10,694 nt of DNA from Bacillota bacterium (GCA_023415815.1 JAEZJL010000127.1:1-10694); one strand, 5' to 3'. Counted from the first letter of the stretch, positions 1 to 7,045 are shown. Notes: generated by a model from the letters alone, not told the origin. Made by a program: numbers and translations.

Positions 1-1535
1 TGACAGGCTATTCGGATTACAGCATCATGAAGCTCTCAAATCCCGGGAGGATAGTCATAGATATTTTTAACGCCATTGCGCCCGGCAAGCAGCAGCACGT
101 GCAAGCCGGAGGCGGTATCGTCAAATCCATAAGATATGCGCAGTTCGAGCCCTATACCGCGCGGGTCGTGCTTGAGACCGACGGCGAACAGGAATACGGC
201 GTGAGCAAGACCGAAGACGGCCTGCTGATTTACTTCGGGGGCATGCCTGAATCAGCCTCCGATCAGGAGCAGGAGCCGCCTCCTTCGACCGGTGCGTCTG
301 CCGTAAAAAAGACGCTCTCCGTACATAAAAATTTCAATGTGGAATATACTCCGGGCGATGGCGCAGACAGTGTCGGCATAGTGATCGGCAGCTACAGCAA
401 ATACAAGGTCACGAGGCTGACGGGGCCGGACAGGCTGATGATCGACATTCCCAATGCGAAGTATTCAAGCGCCGATAAAAAGGTGGAAACCAACGGCAGT
501 CAGGTAAGCTCGATAAGGTATGCCAGGTATAATAAAACTACCGCTAGGATAGTGCTCGACCTTACGGGACAGTCGCAGTACTCGGTCAGCGAGTCGAAGG
601 GTAGGCTCCAGCTTACGCTCAACCCGCCGGAATACAGGAATATTACCTATCACAACAACGGCGACAGGGTTTATTTTATTTTAAAGGGCGCAAAGCTGAC
701 GGAAGGGGAAGAAATCCTGAAAAAGCTGTATTCCGAGGAGTACGATAAAACAGGCTTCAAATACACGGTTTCCTTTCCCGCGGAGCGGGCGGACACCGGC
801 GGCGGTGTTTTCAAGGTTAACGACGACTATGTAAAAACTCTTGAGATGGCAGAAAAGCCGGAGGCCGGGACGACCACACTTACGTTTACTTCTCCTGTAA
901 AGCTTACATACTTGATATTCACGAGGGGCAACCTGAATGAGACATCCATCACGCTGCTGAAGCCCGCGGCCGCGAAGGAAAAGCTTGTCGTCATAGACGC
1001 CGGCCACGGGGGGAGCGCTCCGGGAGCCATATACAAGGATGTGGTTGAAAAGGAGCTGAATCTGGATATAGCGCAGCGCCTGAACGGCCTGCTGGAGAAG
1101 AAGGGCGTTAAAACCTATATGATAAGGGACGACGACAGCTATGTCGCGAATTACGAAAGGGCCTATATTGCCAACAAGCTGGGCGCGTCGCTTTTCATCA
1201 GCGTCCACAACAATTCGCTCGACGACCCCGGCTTCAGCGGCACCATGACGCTGTTTTGTCCGTCGGGCGGCTCCGGGTCCCTCAATGGCAAAAGCTTTGC
1301 GGGCATAATCCATCAGAAGCTTTTGAGCGCCCTGAAGACGGTTGACAGAAAGATAATCGAAAGGCCGAATCTGGTGGTCCTGAAGGCCACCACGATGCCC
1401 TCCGCCCTTGCCGAGATCGCTTTCATGACAAACAGCAAGGACAGGGCCAACCTTGAGACGGCCTCGTTCAGACAAAAGGCCGCTCAGGCCCTCTGCGACG
1501 CCGTTGTAAAGGCGCTGCCGCAGGCAAGCCGGTGA
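1..1535 (+). CDS. N-acetylmuramoyl-L-alanine amidase with AMIN domains (5' partial)
   Basis: Zinc-dependent cell-wall amidase (Amidase_3) that cleaves the bond between N-acetylmuramic acid and L-alanine of the peptide stem; it would act outside the membrane. The frame is open from the first base, and the residues before the first Met (position 27) already read as AMIN sequence, so the true start and any signal peptide lie left of the window. Numbering from that Met: the end of one AMIN domain (about 1-70), a Pro/Glu/Ser-rich linker (about 73-93), a second AMIN domain (about 105-200, with GPDRLMIDIPNA), a less conserved stretch, then the catalytic domain (about 320-500). Expected zinc ligands are His327 (DAGHGG), Glu341 (EKELNL) and His394 (SVHNN); the catalytic Glu is Glu463 (AEIAFMTN). 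AMIN domains usually target amidases to a site in the envelope. All key residues are present, so it should be active. It is followed by 172 bp without a clear terminator. Confidence 0.93.
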   Translation, partial: TGYSDYSIMKLSNPGRIVIDIFNAIAPGKQQHVQAGGGIVKSIRYAQFEPYTARVVLETDGEQEYGVSKTEDGLLIYFGGMPESASDQEQEPPPSTGASAVKKTLSVHKNFNVEYTPGDGADSVGIVIGSYSKYKVTRLTGPDRLMIDIPNAKYSSADKKVETNGSQVSSIRYARYNKTTARIVLDLTGQSQYSVSESKGRLQLTLNPPEYRNITYHNNGDRVYFILKGAKLTEGEEILKKLYSEEYDKTGFKYTVSFPAERADTGGGVFKVNDDYVKTLEMAEKPEAGTTTLTFTSPVKLTYLIFTRGNLNETSITLLKPAAAKEKLVVIDAGHGGSAPGAIYKDVVEKELNLDIAQRLNGLLEKKGVKTYMIRDDDSYVANYERAYIANKLGASLFISVHNNSLDDPGFSGTMTLFCPSGGSGSLNGKSFAGIIHQKLLSALKTVDRKIIERPNLVVLKATTMPSALAEIAFMTNSKDRANLETASFRQKAAQALCDAVVKALPQASR

Positions 1536-1550
1536 GGGGAATGATTAATG

Positions 1551-1564
1551 TATAAAATTTTATA
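1551..1564. repeat. 14-bp perfect A/T palindrome
   Basis: TATAAAATTTTATA is a perfect palindrome 15 bases after the amidase stop, at the start of an A/T-rich gap. It contains no G or C, so it would make a poor intrinsic terminator, and A rather than T follows it on this strand. It could be a chance product of A/T richness. No better terminator for the amidase gene was found in the gap. Confidence 0.3.
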
Positions 1565-1603
1565 AAAAAACCCGGCACAATTTATGTATTCTACTGATTT
1601 TTT

Positions 1604-1632
1604 TTGAACTGGCCTTATGATAACATTAATAT
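1604..1632 (+). promoter_or_regulatory. candidate sigma-A-type promoter for the gerM cluster
   Basis: TTGAAC (1604-1609) and TAATAT (1627-1632) are separated by 17 bases. Each matches four of six consensus positions, in an A/T-rich setting upstream of gerM. Transcription would start near 1639 and leave a leader of about 70 bases holding the inverted repeat before the gerM ribosome binding site. A second -10-like hexamer, TATGAT (1616-1621), overlaps it but has no good -35. The call rests on sequence match alone; a sporulation sigma factor could be used instead, though I could not fit one convincingly. Confidence 0.4.
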
Positions 1633-1669
1633 AGGGTTTCCGGGAAATATTAAACTCCTTTTTAGTTGT

Positions 1670-1698
1670 CCATAATTACAGTATTAAGGTAATTATGG
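1670..1698 (+). promoter_or_regulatory. perfect 10-bp inverted repeat touching the gerM ribosome binding site
   Basis: CCATAATTAC (1670-1679) and GTAATTATGG (1689-1698) are exact reverse complements around a 9-base loop. The last two G of the right arm are also the first two G of GGGAGG (1697-1702), the gerM Shine-Dalgarno site, whose ATG is at 1708. In RNA it would be an A/U-rich hairpin partly covering the ribosome binding site; in DNA it could be the operator of a dimeric regulator. The sequence does not decide between these. Confidence 0.5.
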
Positions 1699-1707
1699 GA
1701 GGATAAT

Positions 1708-2829
1708 ATGAAGAGGTTTTTAATAATCCTTATGACGGTTTCCATCGTCATGCTTGCCGGTTGCGCCATCCCTGCGGGAAAGGATGAAGCCGCAAAGCCG
1801 GAAACGACCGCCGCCTCTGAAGAGACAGGCGGTATTGCCGCCGGAAACGCCAATATGCCCCAGACCGGGGACGCAGCCGCGGCTGCCGTGCCGCAGCAGG
1901 TACCGGCGAAAGAAAGCGGAGCCGCGGAAGCAGTCCAGCCCGCAGCCGAAGCAGTAAAGGCAAATCTGTCCGTCGTATTGTACTACCAGGATGGCGACGG
2001 CTATCTGGTGCCTATGACAAGACGGATAGAAAAGCAGGAGGGTATTGCCAGGGCCGCGGTCAGCGGTCTGACGGACAGCGCGATAACGCGCGAGGAGCTC
2101 CAGTACTACGGGCTGTATCCGGTATTGCCCGTAAATACGGACGTACAGGGGATAAATATAAAGGACGGCACCGCCACCATAGATTTCAGCAAAAGCTTGC
2201 TCGGTTATAAGGACGAGGCTTCCGAGAAAAATATCGTGGCTTCGGTGGTATACACCTTGACGGAATTCAGCACGGTAGACAATGTCAGAATTCTTGTCAA
2301 CGGCTATCCGCAGGGTACTCTGAAATACGGCACGGATATATCGGGTTTGTTAAGCAGGAAGAATGTCTCCATTAATTCGGCTGCAGCCCCGACCGTCAGC
2401 AACAATGCAAAAGCCGACATATACTGCTTTAAGCGGGCAAACGAGGGATTTACCTATCTCCTTCCGGTTTCAAGGGAATACGGAGCGGCAGGGGAGGAAC
2501 TGAAGCCCGATGTGCTTGTAAACCTTCTCCTGGCGCAGAAAACGGATGAAAAGCTGCAGTCGGAGATGCCTTCGGACACTAAGCTGCTCGGGAGCAGCCG
2601 GGACAACGGAATACTTACTCTTAACTTTGACGCGGCCTTCACAAAATATGGAGGCACCGCAAAGGAAGAGGGCATTTTGAAGCAGCTGGCCTATACCCTT
2701 GGGCAGCTGGAAGGTACGGACAGGATAAAGCTCCAGGTGGAGGGCGTTCCCGCGGAGCTTCCGGAGGGCACGGACATTTCCAAAGGCTTGGCCGCTCCGA
2801 AGACTATAAACGATTATATCGACAGGTAA
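1708..2829 (+). CDS. gerM: GerM-type lipoprotein with two GerMN domains
   Basis: A 373-residue secreted lipoprotein of the GerM family, linked in Bacillus to spore formation and germination; its biochemical role is not settled. The N-terminus has a Lys-Arg pair, a hydrophobic stretch and the lipobox LAGC, predicting lipidation at Cys19. An Ala/Pro/Glu-rich linker (about 23-85) probably spans part of the wall. Two GerMN-like repeats follow, about 86-222 and 236-365. Both carry the typical pattern of a beta strand at the start, a glycine-rich turn (INIKDGTATIDFS in the first, GILTLNFDAAF in the second) and a late G(Y/V)P-type motif followed by Gly-Thr. The ATG at 1708 is preceded by GGGAGG five bases upstream. 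The gene after it is rph, as in B. subtilis, which supports orthology. The family call is firm; a strictly spore-specific role is inferred. Confidence 0.88.
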   Translation: MKRFLIILMTVSIVMLAGCAIPAGKDEAAKPETTAASEETGGIAAGNANMPQTGDAAAAAVPQQVPAKESGAAEAVQPAAEAVKANLSVVLYYQDGDGYLVPMTRRIEKQEGIARAAVSGLTDSAITREELQYYGLYPVLPVNTDVQGINIKDGTATIDFSKSLLGYKDEASEKNIVASVVYTLTEFSTVDNVRILVNGYPQGTLKYGTDISGLLSRKNVSINSAAAPTVSNNAKADIYCFKRANEGFTYLLPVSREYGAAGEELKPDVLVNLLLAQKTDEKLQSEMPSDTKLLGSSRDNGILTLNFDAAFTKYGGTAKEEGILKQLAYTLGQLEGTDRIKLQVEGVPAELPEGTDISKGLAAPKTINDYIDR

Positions 2830-2851
2830 GCTTTTTGAATATATATGCATG

Positions 2852-2856
2852 AAAGG
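2852..2856 (+). promoter_or_regulatory. ribosome binding site that decides the rph start
   Basis: AAAGG lies seven bases before the TTG codon at 2864. The upstream ATG at 2849 has only A/T-rich sequence and no purine-rich Shine-Dalgarno before it, and this AAAGG would fall inside the coding region if that ATG were used. It favours initiation at the TTG. Confidence 0.5.
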
Positions 2857-2863
2857 CCGGTTT

Positions 2864-3640
2864 TTGAAGTTGAGAATTGACGGAAGAGAAAATACGCAGC
2901 TTCGGCCTGTGAAAATAACGCGAAATTACATGCCTTATGCGGAGGGCTCGGCGCTCATCGAGATCGGCGGCACCAAGGTCATTTGTACCGCTTCGGTCGA
3001 CGAGACGGTGCCCCCCTTCAAAAAGAACTCCGGAGAGGGCTGGATCACGGCCGAGTATTCCATGCTCCCGAGGGCTACCAGGACGAGGAACCCGCGGGAT
3101 ATCGGAAAGCTCAAGCTGAACGGCAGGAGCCAGGAAATACAGAGGCTTATCGGCAGATCGCTGAGGTCCGTCGTAGATCTCCGGCTGCTGGGCGAGAGGC
3201 AGATTATCATAGATTGCGACGTTATACAGGCTGACGGCGGGACAAGGACGGCTTCCATCACAGGGGCCTTCGTAGCCCTCATAGACGCGTGCTTATCCCT
3301 GAAGGAAAAGGGACTGATCCCGGCGGTGCCGGTTTCAGACTTTTTGGCGGCTGTAAGCGTAGGTATTGTGAAAGGTAATGAGCTGCTCGACCTCTGCTAT
3401 GCGGAGGATTCGGACGCAGATACCGATATGAACGTCGTCATGTCGGGAGATGGGAGATATATAGAGATACAGGCCACAGGCGAGCATTCGCCTTATTCAA
3501 AAGCGCAGTTCGACAGGCTTCTGGAGCTTGCGGGCGGCGGGATTGGAACACTGCTGAAGCTGCAGAAGGATGTTCTGGGCGAAACGGCGGATGAAGTGAG
3601 GAGATTACCGGAAGATGAAGAGGTTCATCGCGGCGACTAA
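2864..3640 (+). CDS. rph: ribonuclease PH
   Basis: A phosphate-dependent 3'-to-5' exoribonuclease that trims tRNA precursors, releasing nucleoside diphosphates; the family works as a hexameric ring in the cytoplasm. The product is 258 residues from the TTG at 2864, near the family's usual 240-260. Family hallmarks run in order: RIDGRENTQLRP at the N-terminus, GGTKVICTASVDETVPPF, GWITAEYSMLPRAT, EIQRLIGRSLR, IDCDVIQADGGTRTASITGAF, and DMNVVMSGDGRYIEIQATGE. The arginine-rich contact region and the DCD/QADGGTRTASITG phosphate-site motif are intact. The start is chosen because bacterial RNase PH begins almost directly with (M)RxDGR and because AAAGG is well placed before the TTG. Alternatives are the ATG at 2849 (five extra residues, no ribosome binding site) and the TTG at 2870. 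The gene follows gerM closely, and its end overlaps rdgB by 26 bases. Confidence 0.95.
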   Translation: MKLRIDGRENTQLRPVKITRNYMPYAEGSALIEIGGTKVICTASVDETVPPFKKNSGEGWITAEYSMLPRATRTRNPRDIGKLKLNGRSQEIQRLIGRSLRSVVDLRLLGERQIIIDCDVIQADGGTRTASITGAFVALIDACLSLKEKGLIPAVPVSDFLAAVSVGIVKGNELLDLCYAEDSDADTDMNVVMSGDGRYIEIQATGEHSPYSKAQFDRLLELAGGGIGTLLKLQKDVLGETADEVRRLPEDEEVHRGD

Positions 3641-4217
3641 GAACAGGGGAAAGCTCAGGGAGATCGAGGAAATACTGGCGGGCCTTCCATTTGAGGTGAT
3701 ATCAATGGAACAGGCCGGTATCGGGCTTGAGATAGAGGAAAGCGGAAGTACGTTTGAGGAAAATGCTCTGATAAAGGCGAGAGCCGTTTCGAAAATATCC
3801 GGCGGGATAGTTATGGCCGACGATTCGGGTCTGGCCGTCGATTATCTCGGAGGGGCTCCGGGCATTTATTCTGCCAGGTTTGCGGGCGAAGGCGCCACGG
3901 ATGAGGAGAGAAACGGGAAGCTGCTGAAGCTGCTGGAGGACGTCCCTTATGAAAAGCGGACGGCACGGTTTGTCTGTGCCGTTGCTGTTGTTTTTCCGGA
4001 CGGAAAGCATTTTACGGTCCGAGGGACCTGCGAGGGGTATATCGCCGATAAGCCTTCCGGGGTAAACGGCTTCGGCTATGATCCGCTATTTTATATTCCC
4101 GGACAGGGAAGGACAGCCGCGGAGCTTGACACGGATGTGAAGAATGCCATAAGCCACCGCGGAAAGGCTTTGAGGCTGATGGTCGAAGAATTGAGAAAGG
4201 GCTGGCTCGAAATTTAG
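3615..4217 (+). CDS. rdgB: XTP/dITP diphosphatase (RdgB/HAM1 family)
   Basis: House-cleaning pyrophosphatase that hydrolyses dITP, ITP and XTP to monophosphates, keeping deaminated purines out of DNA and RNA; cytoplasmic. At 200 residues it is of normal length. Motifs seen: the substrate-binding TKNRGK at 8-13, EESGSTFEENA at 41-51 with metal-binding acidic residues, ADDSGL at 68-73 with the catalytic/metal Asp pair 69-70, PGIYSARFAGE at 82-92, FGYDPLF at 153-159, and SHRGKAL at 180-186 for base recognition. The start is fixed by homology, since the family begins just before the (A)T.N.GK motif. The ATG lies inside the rph end in another frame; GAGGAG about 12 bases upstream is a somewhat distant ribosome binding site, so translational coupling to rph is likely. 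B. subtilis has ysnA here. Confidence 0.95.
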   Translation: MKRFIAATKNRGKLREIEEILAGLPFEVISMEQAGIGLEIEESGSTFEENALIKARAVSKISGGIVMADDSGLAVDYLGGAPGIYSARFAGEGATDEERNGKLLKLLEDVPYEKRTARFVCAVAVVFPDGKHFTVRGTCEGYIADKPSGVNGFGYDPLFYIPGQGRTAAELDTDVKNAISHRGKALRLMVEELRKGWLEI

Positions 4218-4256
4218 ACATCTGAGGCAGAGACAGAATGAGGCGTGGGGGTTTTT

Positions 4257-4736
4257 ATGAAAATTCTGGTTATAAGCGATACGCATGGAGATATAAACAG
4301 GGCCGAAGAGGCTGTAAGATCCAATTCGGATGTCGATTTGATAATACATCTTGGCGATTATTTCAGGGATGCGCAGAAGTTGTCCGATATTTTTCCGAAT
4401 ATACCGATTGAATATATATACGGCAACAGTGATTTTATGATTGAGGACGTTCCGGCCGAAAAGATGCTTGTGCTCTGCGGAAAAAGGATATTTATAACCC
4501 ACGGACACAGGTACTCCGTCAAGTGGGATTACGACAAGCTCTACAGGAAGGCGGAGGAGACGAAGGCGGACGTGCTGCTTTTCGGCCATACCCACGTACC
4601 CGACCTGATTTGCAGGGACACGTATTATGTCATAAATCCGGGCAGCACCAGCGATCCGAGAGACGACTCAAATGAGTCCTATGCTATAATTGAAATCAAT
4701 GAGGGAAGGGTGGAGCCGAGGCTCTGCTGTTTTTAG
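4257..4736 (+). CDS. metallophosphoesterase, YfcE/YsnB family
   Basis: A small calcineurin-like phosphoesterase of the YfcE/MJ0936 group. Such proteins hydrolyse phosphodiesters in vitro with divalent metals; the cellular substrate is unknown. The product is 159 residues from the ATG at 4257. The two-metal site is complete: Asp8 and His10 (ISDTHGD), Asp34 (HLGDY), Asn57 (YGNSD), His82 (THGHR), and His111/His113 (GHTH). The family's NPGS motif is at 127-130. The ATG at 4257 is preferred over an in-frame GTG at 4245 because homologues begin with M(K/N)(I/V)L(V/I)ISD and a G-rich run (4247-4251) sits five bases before it. It is 39 bases after rdgB, matching the position of ysnB in B. subtilis, and is the last gene before the shared terminator. 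Confidence 0.88.
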   Translation: MKILVISDTHGDINRAEEAVRSNSDVDLIIHLGDYFRDAQKLSDIFPNIPIEYIYGNSDFMIEDVPAEKMLVLCGKRIFITHGHRYSVKWDYDKLYRKAEETKADVLLFGHTHVPDLICRDTYYVINPGSTSDPRDDSNESYAIIEINEGRVEPRLCCF

Positions 4737-4760
4737 CTTTATCAGACAGTTTATATTTAT

Positions 4761-4811
4761 AAAAGAAAGAAGCCTCCGCGGCCGTATCGAAACCGCAGGA
4801 GGCTTCTTTTT
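4761..4811. terminator. bidirectional intrinsic terminator between convergent operons
   Basis: A perfect 12-bp stem is formed by 4766-4777 and 4798-4809 (AAAGAAGCCTCC with its complement). It continues inward with GCGG (4778-4781) against CCGC (4793-4796) around one unpaired A, leaving an 11-base loop. On the + strand it ends in TTCTTTTT (to 4811); on the - strand the stem ends in CTTCTTTCTTTTAT. It therefore can stop transcription from the phosphoesterase on one side and from the sugar-binding protein gene, whose stop is at 4823, on the other. Confidence 0.88.
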
Positions 4812-4822
4812 CAGGAGGGGAC

Positions 4823-5980
4823 TCAGTCGTACAGAAGCTGGGCGATGTCGGCCTGCTCCATGTTGGCTGATGTGTAGAATTTGCAGCCTGTGTCTTTATC
4901 CGTCACTGTTTCGCCGTTGATTGCCTTGTAAGCCAGTTCAACGGAGAGATAGCCTATCATATAGGGATCCTGGGTTATGGAACCTAGGAACCAGTTATTC
5001 TTGACGGCGGCCTTCTGCGCTTTGCCCGCATCGAAGCCTACTACTGAAACTGCCTTGTACTTTCCGCTTGCACGGTCCAGATCCTTACCGTCGGTCGTGG
5101 CGGCAAGAATACCGTTGACGGAGCCTTCGTTTGAAGCGAATATCGCGATGATGCCGTTTGTGCCGAAAAGGGTCTGTGCTCCGTTCTGCAGGTCGGTAGC
5201 GCTGGTCGACGGCGGCACCAGTACGTTGATGTTTACGGCTGCCTTGCCGGAGCCTGCGGCCTTGGCGAATTTGTCATGTCCTGTGACTGCGACCTGGCCT
5301 GGGAAAAGGGTTTCACAGTTCTTAACCATCTGGTTTATAAAGCCTGTGGTACGTCCTACGATTGAACCGGAGGTAGCATCCTGCGACAGGACGCCTATGA
5401 CGACCGGCTTATCGGGAGTTGCGGCTTTCAGCGCGGCCTGGAAGGTTGCGTCCGCGAACAGTGAATCTGCACCGACAGCGCCTGCGTTTTCATTGTTGGT
5501 GGCTGCGGTCGCCACGATGGTACCCGCCGGGGCGTTCGGAACGCCGGAGTCGAAGCCTACGATCGGGATGCCGTTGGCTTTGCAGTCGTTGAGCTGCTGT
5601 GTTACGGAATTCGTGTCAAGCGCTGCGAGGGCAAGGGCCTTCGGCTTCTTTGCTATGGCGGCGTTGATCATGTCCACCTGTACGTTGATGTCGGATTCGG
5701 ACGGAGGTCCGTCAAAGGTCATGTCTACATTATACTTTGCCGCAGCATCCTGCGCGCCCTTCATGACAGTCTGCCAGAACTGGTGCTGGAAGCCCTTCGA
5801 TATTACGGCGATGTAAGGCTTTGAAGCGTCGGAGCCGGAATCTGTTTTCTCCGGGGCTGTCGCAGTGCTTTCCGGCGTAGCTGCTCCGCCGTTGTCCGAG
5901 GCTGCTCCGCAGCCGGCCGCTATAACGGCAAGCAGGGATACCGTCAGCAGGATAGTGATGATTTTCCTGAACTTCGTCAT
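4823..5980 (-). CDS. sugar ABC transporter substrate-binding lipoprotein (RbsB-like)
   Basis: Extracellular monosaccharide-binding protein (Peripla_BP_4 type) that delivers ligand to the permease and ATPase encoded just upstream. The product is 385 residues from the ATG whose complement is 5978-5980. The N-terminus is basic, then hydrophobic, ending in IAAGC, so lipidation at Cys24 is predicted. A Thr/Ser/Asp/Ala-rich tether (about 25-53) follows, then the two-lobed binding fold. Likely ligand residues by analogy with RbsB: the aromatic pair Phe68-Trp69, Asp144 (GFDSG), Arg210, Asn284 (ASNEG), Asp317 (GFDAG) and Gln337 (TQDP). The sugar is not determined; ribose-, fructose- or xylose-type ligands are all possible. 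The start is set by GGGAGGAAG just upstream and the signal peptide; a longer frame opening at 6028 lacks support. It is the last gene of its operon, ending just before the shared terminator. Confidence 0.92.
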   Translation of the reverse strand: MTKFRKIITILLTVSLLAVIAAGCGAASDNGGAATPESTATAPEKTDSGSDASKPYIAVISKGFQHQFWQTVMKGAQDAAAKYNVDMTFDGPPSESDINVQVDMINAAIAKKPKALALAALDTNSVTQQLNDCKANGIPIVGFDSGVPNAPAGTIVATAATNNENAGAVGADSLFADATFQAALKAATPDKPVVIGVLSQDATSGSIVGRTTGFINQMVKNCETLFPGQVAVTGHDKFAKAAGSGKAAVNINVLVPPSTSATDLQNGAQTLFGTNGIIAIFASNEGSVNGILAATTDGKDLDRASGKYKAVSVVGFDAGKAQKAAVKNNWFLGSITQDPYMIGYLSVELAYKAINGETVTDKDTGCKFYTSANMEQADIAQLLYD

Positions 5981-5987
5981 AAATTTA

Positions 5988-5996
5988 CTTCCTCCC
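5988..5996 (-). promoter_or_regulatory. strong ribosome binding site of the transporter's binding protein
   Basis: On the - strand GGGAGGAAG precedes the ATG (complement 5978-5980) by seven bases. It is the strongest such site in the transporter operon and rules out the longer in-frame start at 6028, which would place this site inside the coding region. Strong initiation fits the usual need for more binding protein than permease. Confidence 0.7.
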
Positions 5997-6001
5997 TTTT
6001 T

Positions 6002-6040
6002 AATAAAGCCTTTATTTATTTCAAGCATGGACGCTTAAAA
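6002..6040 (-). repeat. two short inverted repeats between permease and binding protein genes
   Basis: Two dyads lie in the 67-base gap. The first (6019-6026 with 6033-6040) pairs eight positions, one of them a G-U in the RNA, around a 6-base loop. The second is AATAAAG-C-CTTTATT (6002-6016), arms of seven bases with one central base. Neither has a terminator-like U run directly after a G/C stem. RNA structures at this point in binding-protein operons often stabilise or separate the downstream message; that role is inferred here. Confidence 0.4.
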
Positions 6041-6047
6041 TACTGTT

Positions 6048-7034
6048 TCAGGTTTTGGCGTTTGCCTTTGAATTCCTGTAGGTGTCGAGCAATACGGCTC
6101 CTATAACGACGACTCCGGTGAAGAAGGTCTGCCACTGGCCCTGCAGGTTCATGGACATGAGGCCCTGCTTCAGGACGCTCATTATGAATACGCCTATCAG
6201 GGTGCCGGAAACCGTGCCTATGCCTCCCGAAAGCGAGGTGCCGCCTATGACGACGCCGGCTATCGCAAGAAGCTCAAGGCCGTTGCCGGTACCGGGGATG
6301 ATGGAGGTATACGCCGATGCGTATACAATGGCGGCAAGTCCTGAGAAGAAGCCGCTTATTACATAGACCATGATCTTCCAGTTATTTACCTTTACGCCGG
6401 AAAGACGGGTTGCTTCCTCGTTTGAACCAATGGCAAAGGTGTACCTCCCCAGGCGCGTCTTGTTGAGGATTATAAACGATATCACAAAGAATACCGCCAG
6501 CCAGACCGCGCCGACCGGGAAGCCGCCCGGAGTCTTGTAGAAGATGAACTTGAACCAGCCGTCAGGGTCGGTGACGGTGGGGTAGCGCATGGTCATTACC
6601 TTTGATATGATCGCTCCGAAGCCCATGGACACCATCATTGTACCGAGGGTGGCAATGAATGGCGGCAGCCGGAGCTTGGCGACCATGAGGCCGTTCAGAA
6701 GTCCGAACAGGGTCGAGACTATGACCGCAACAGCCAGAGCCGCCGCAATCGGCCAGTGCCAGATATTATACGCCACTCCGCCTATCAGGGCTCCGCACAT
6801 CATGATCGTACCTATCGAAAGGTCGATGCCCCCGGTTATTATGACAAAGGTGACGCCTATCGCCAGAAAGCCGATATAGTAGGAAGAATCCAGTATATTG
6901 ACAAGCGTTGCTACGGAGAAAAAGTTTTTCCCAAAAATCGAAAAGAAAGCGTAAAGTATTACGAGCGAGCCCAGAGCCAAAAATTTTTGCAGGCTGCTTG
7001 ATTTGACCTTTAAAAGGCCGGTACCGTTTTTCAT
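6048..7034 (-). CDS. sugar ABC transporter permease (RbsC-like, CUT2 family)
   Basis: Membrane subunit of a ribose/galactose-type importer (BPD_transp_2 family), expected to work as a dimer with the adjacent ATPase. At 328 residues it has the normal length for RbsC-type permeases. It is very hydrophobic, with roughly eight to ten membrane segments. The first is about 17-35, then about 52-68 running into the family signature TGGIDLSIG (67-75). Other landmarks are NGLMVAKLRLPPFIATLGT (114-132), the cytoplasmic loop TRLGRYTFAIGSNEEATRLSG (193-213) that should contact the ATPase, and GGTSLSGGIGTVSGTLIG (264-281). The start ATG (complement 7032-7034) has GAGGGG seven bases before it. That site overlaps the ATPase stop codon region, with 11 bases between the genes, so coupled translation is likely. 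Substrate specificity cannot be read from this subunit. Confidence 0.94.
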   Translation of the reverse strand: MKNGTGLLKVKSSSLQKFLALGSLVILYAFFSIFGKNFFSVATLVNILDSSYYIGFLAIGVTFVIITGGIDLSIGTIMMCGALIGGVAYNIWHWPIAAALAVAVIVSTLFGLLNGLMVAKLRLPPFIATLGTMMVSMGFGAIISKVMTMRYPTVTDPDGWFKFIFYKTPGGFPVGAVWLAVFFVISFIILNKTRLGRYTFAIGSNEEATRLSGVKVNNWKIMVYVISGFFSGLAAIVYASAYTSIIPGTGNGLELLAIAGVVIGGTSLSGGIGTVSGTLIGVFIMSVLKQGLMSMNLQGQWQTFFTGVVVIGAVLLDTYRNSKANAKT

Positions 7035-7045
7035 TTTTTATCCCC

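Noticed and set aside
681..1475. 264-codon open frame antisense to the amidase
   Set aside because: It mirrors a clearly real Amidase_3/AMIN gene, has no recognisable domain or ribosome binding site, and is explained by codon bias of the true gene.
1628..1651. Imperfect dyad around TTTCCGGGAAA in the gerM leader
   Set aside because: Only five-base arms around one base, with partial A/T flanks; too short to separate from chance and not hairpin-forming.
1646..1679. Possible sporulation sigma-E promoter (AATATT then CATAATTA) before gerM
   Set aside because: The spacing between the elements is about 19 bases, longer than the usual 13-15, and the -10 match is poor.
4245..4256. GTG start adding four residues to the phosphoesterase
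   Set aside because: Homologues begin at the MK(I/V)L(V/I)ISD sequence, and the G-rich run serves better as ribosome binding site for the ATG at 4257.
4977..5816. 279-codon + strand open frame opposite the sugar-binding protein
   Set aside because: The other strand encodes a complete lipoprotein with signal peptide and ribosome binding site; this translation is composition-driven and matches no family.
5981..6028. 16-residue N-terminal extension of the importer's binding protein
   Set aside because: It would place charged residues before the signal peptide and put the strong GGGAGGAAG ribosome binding site inside the gene; it also crosses the dyads in the gap.
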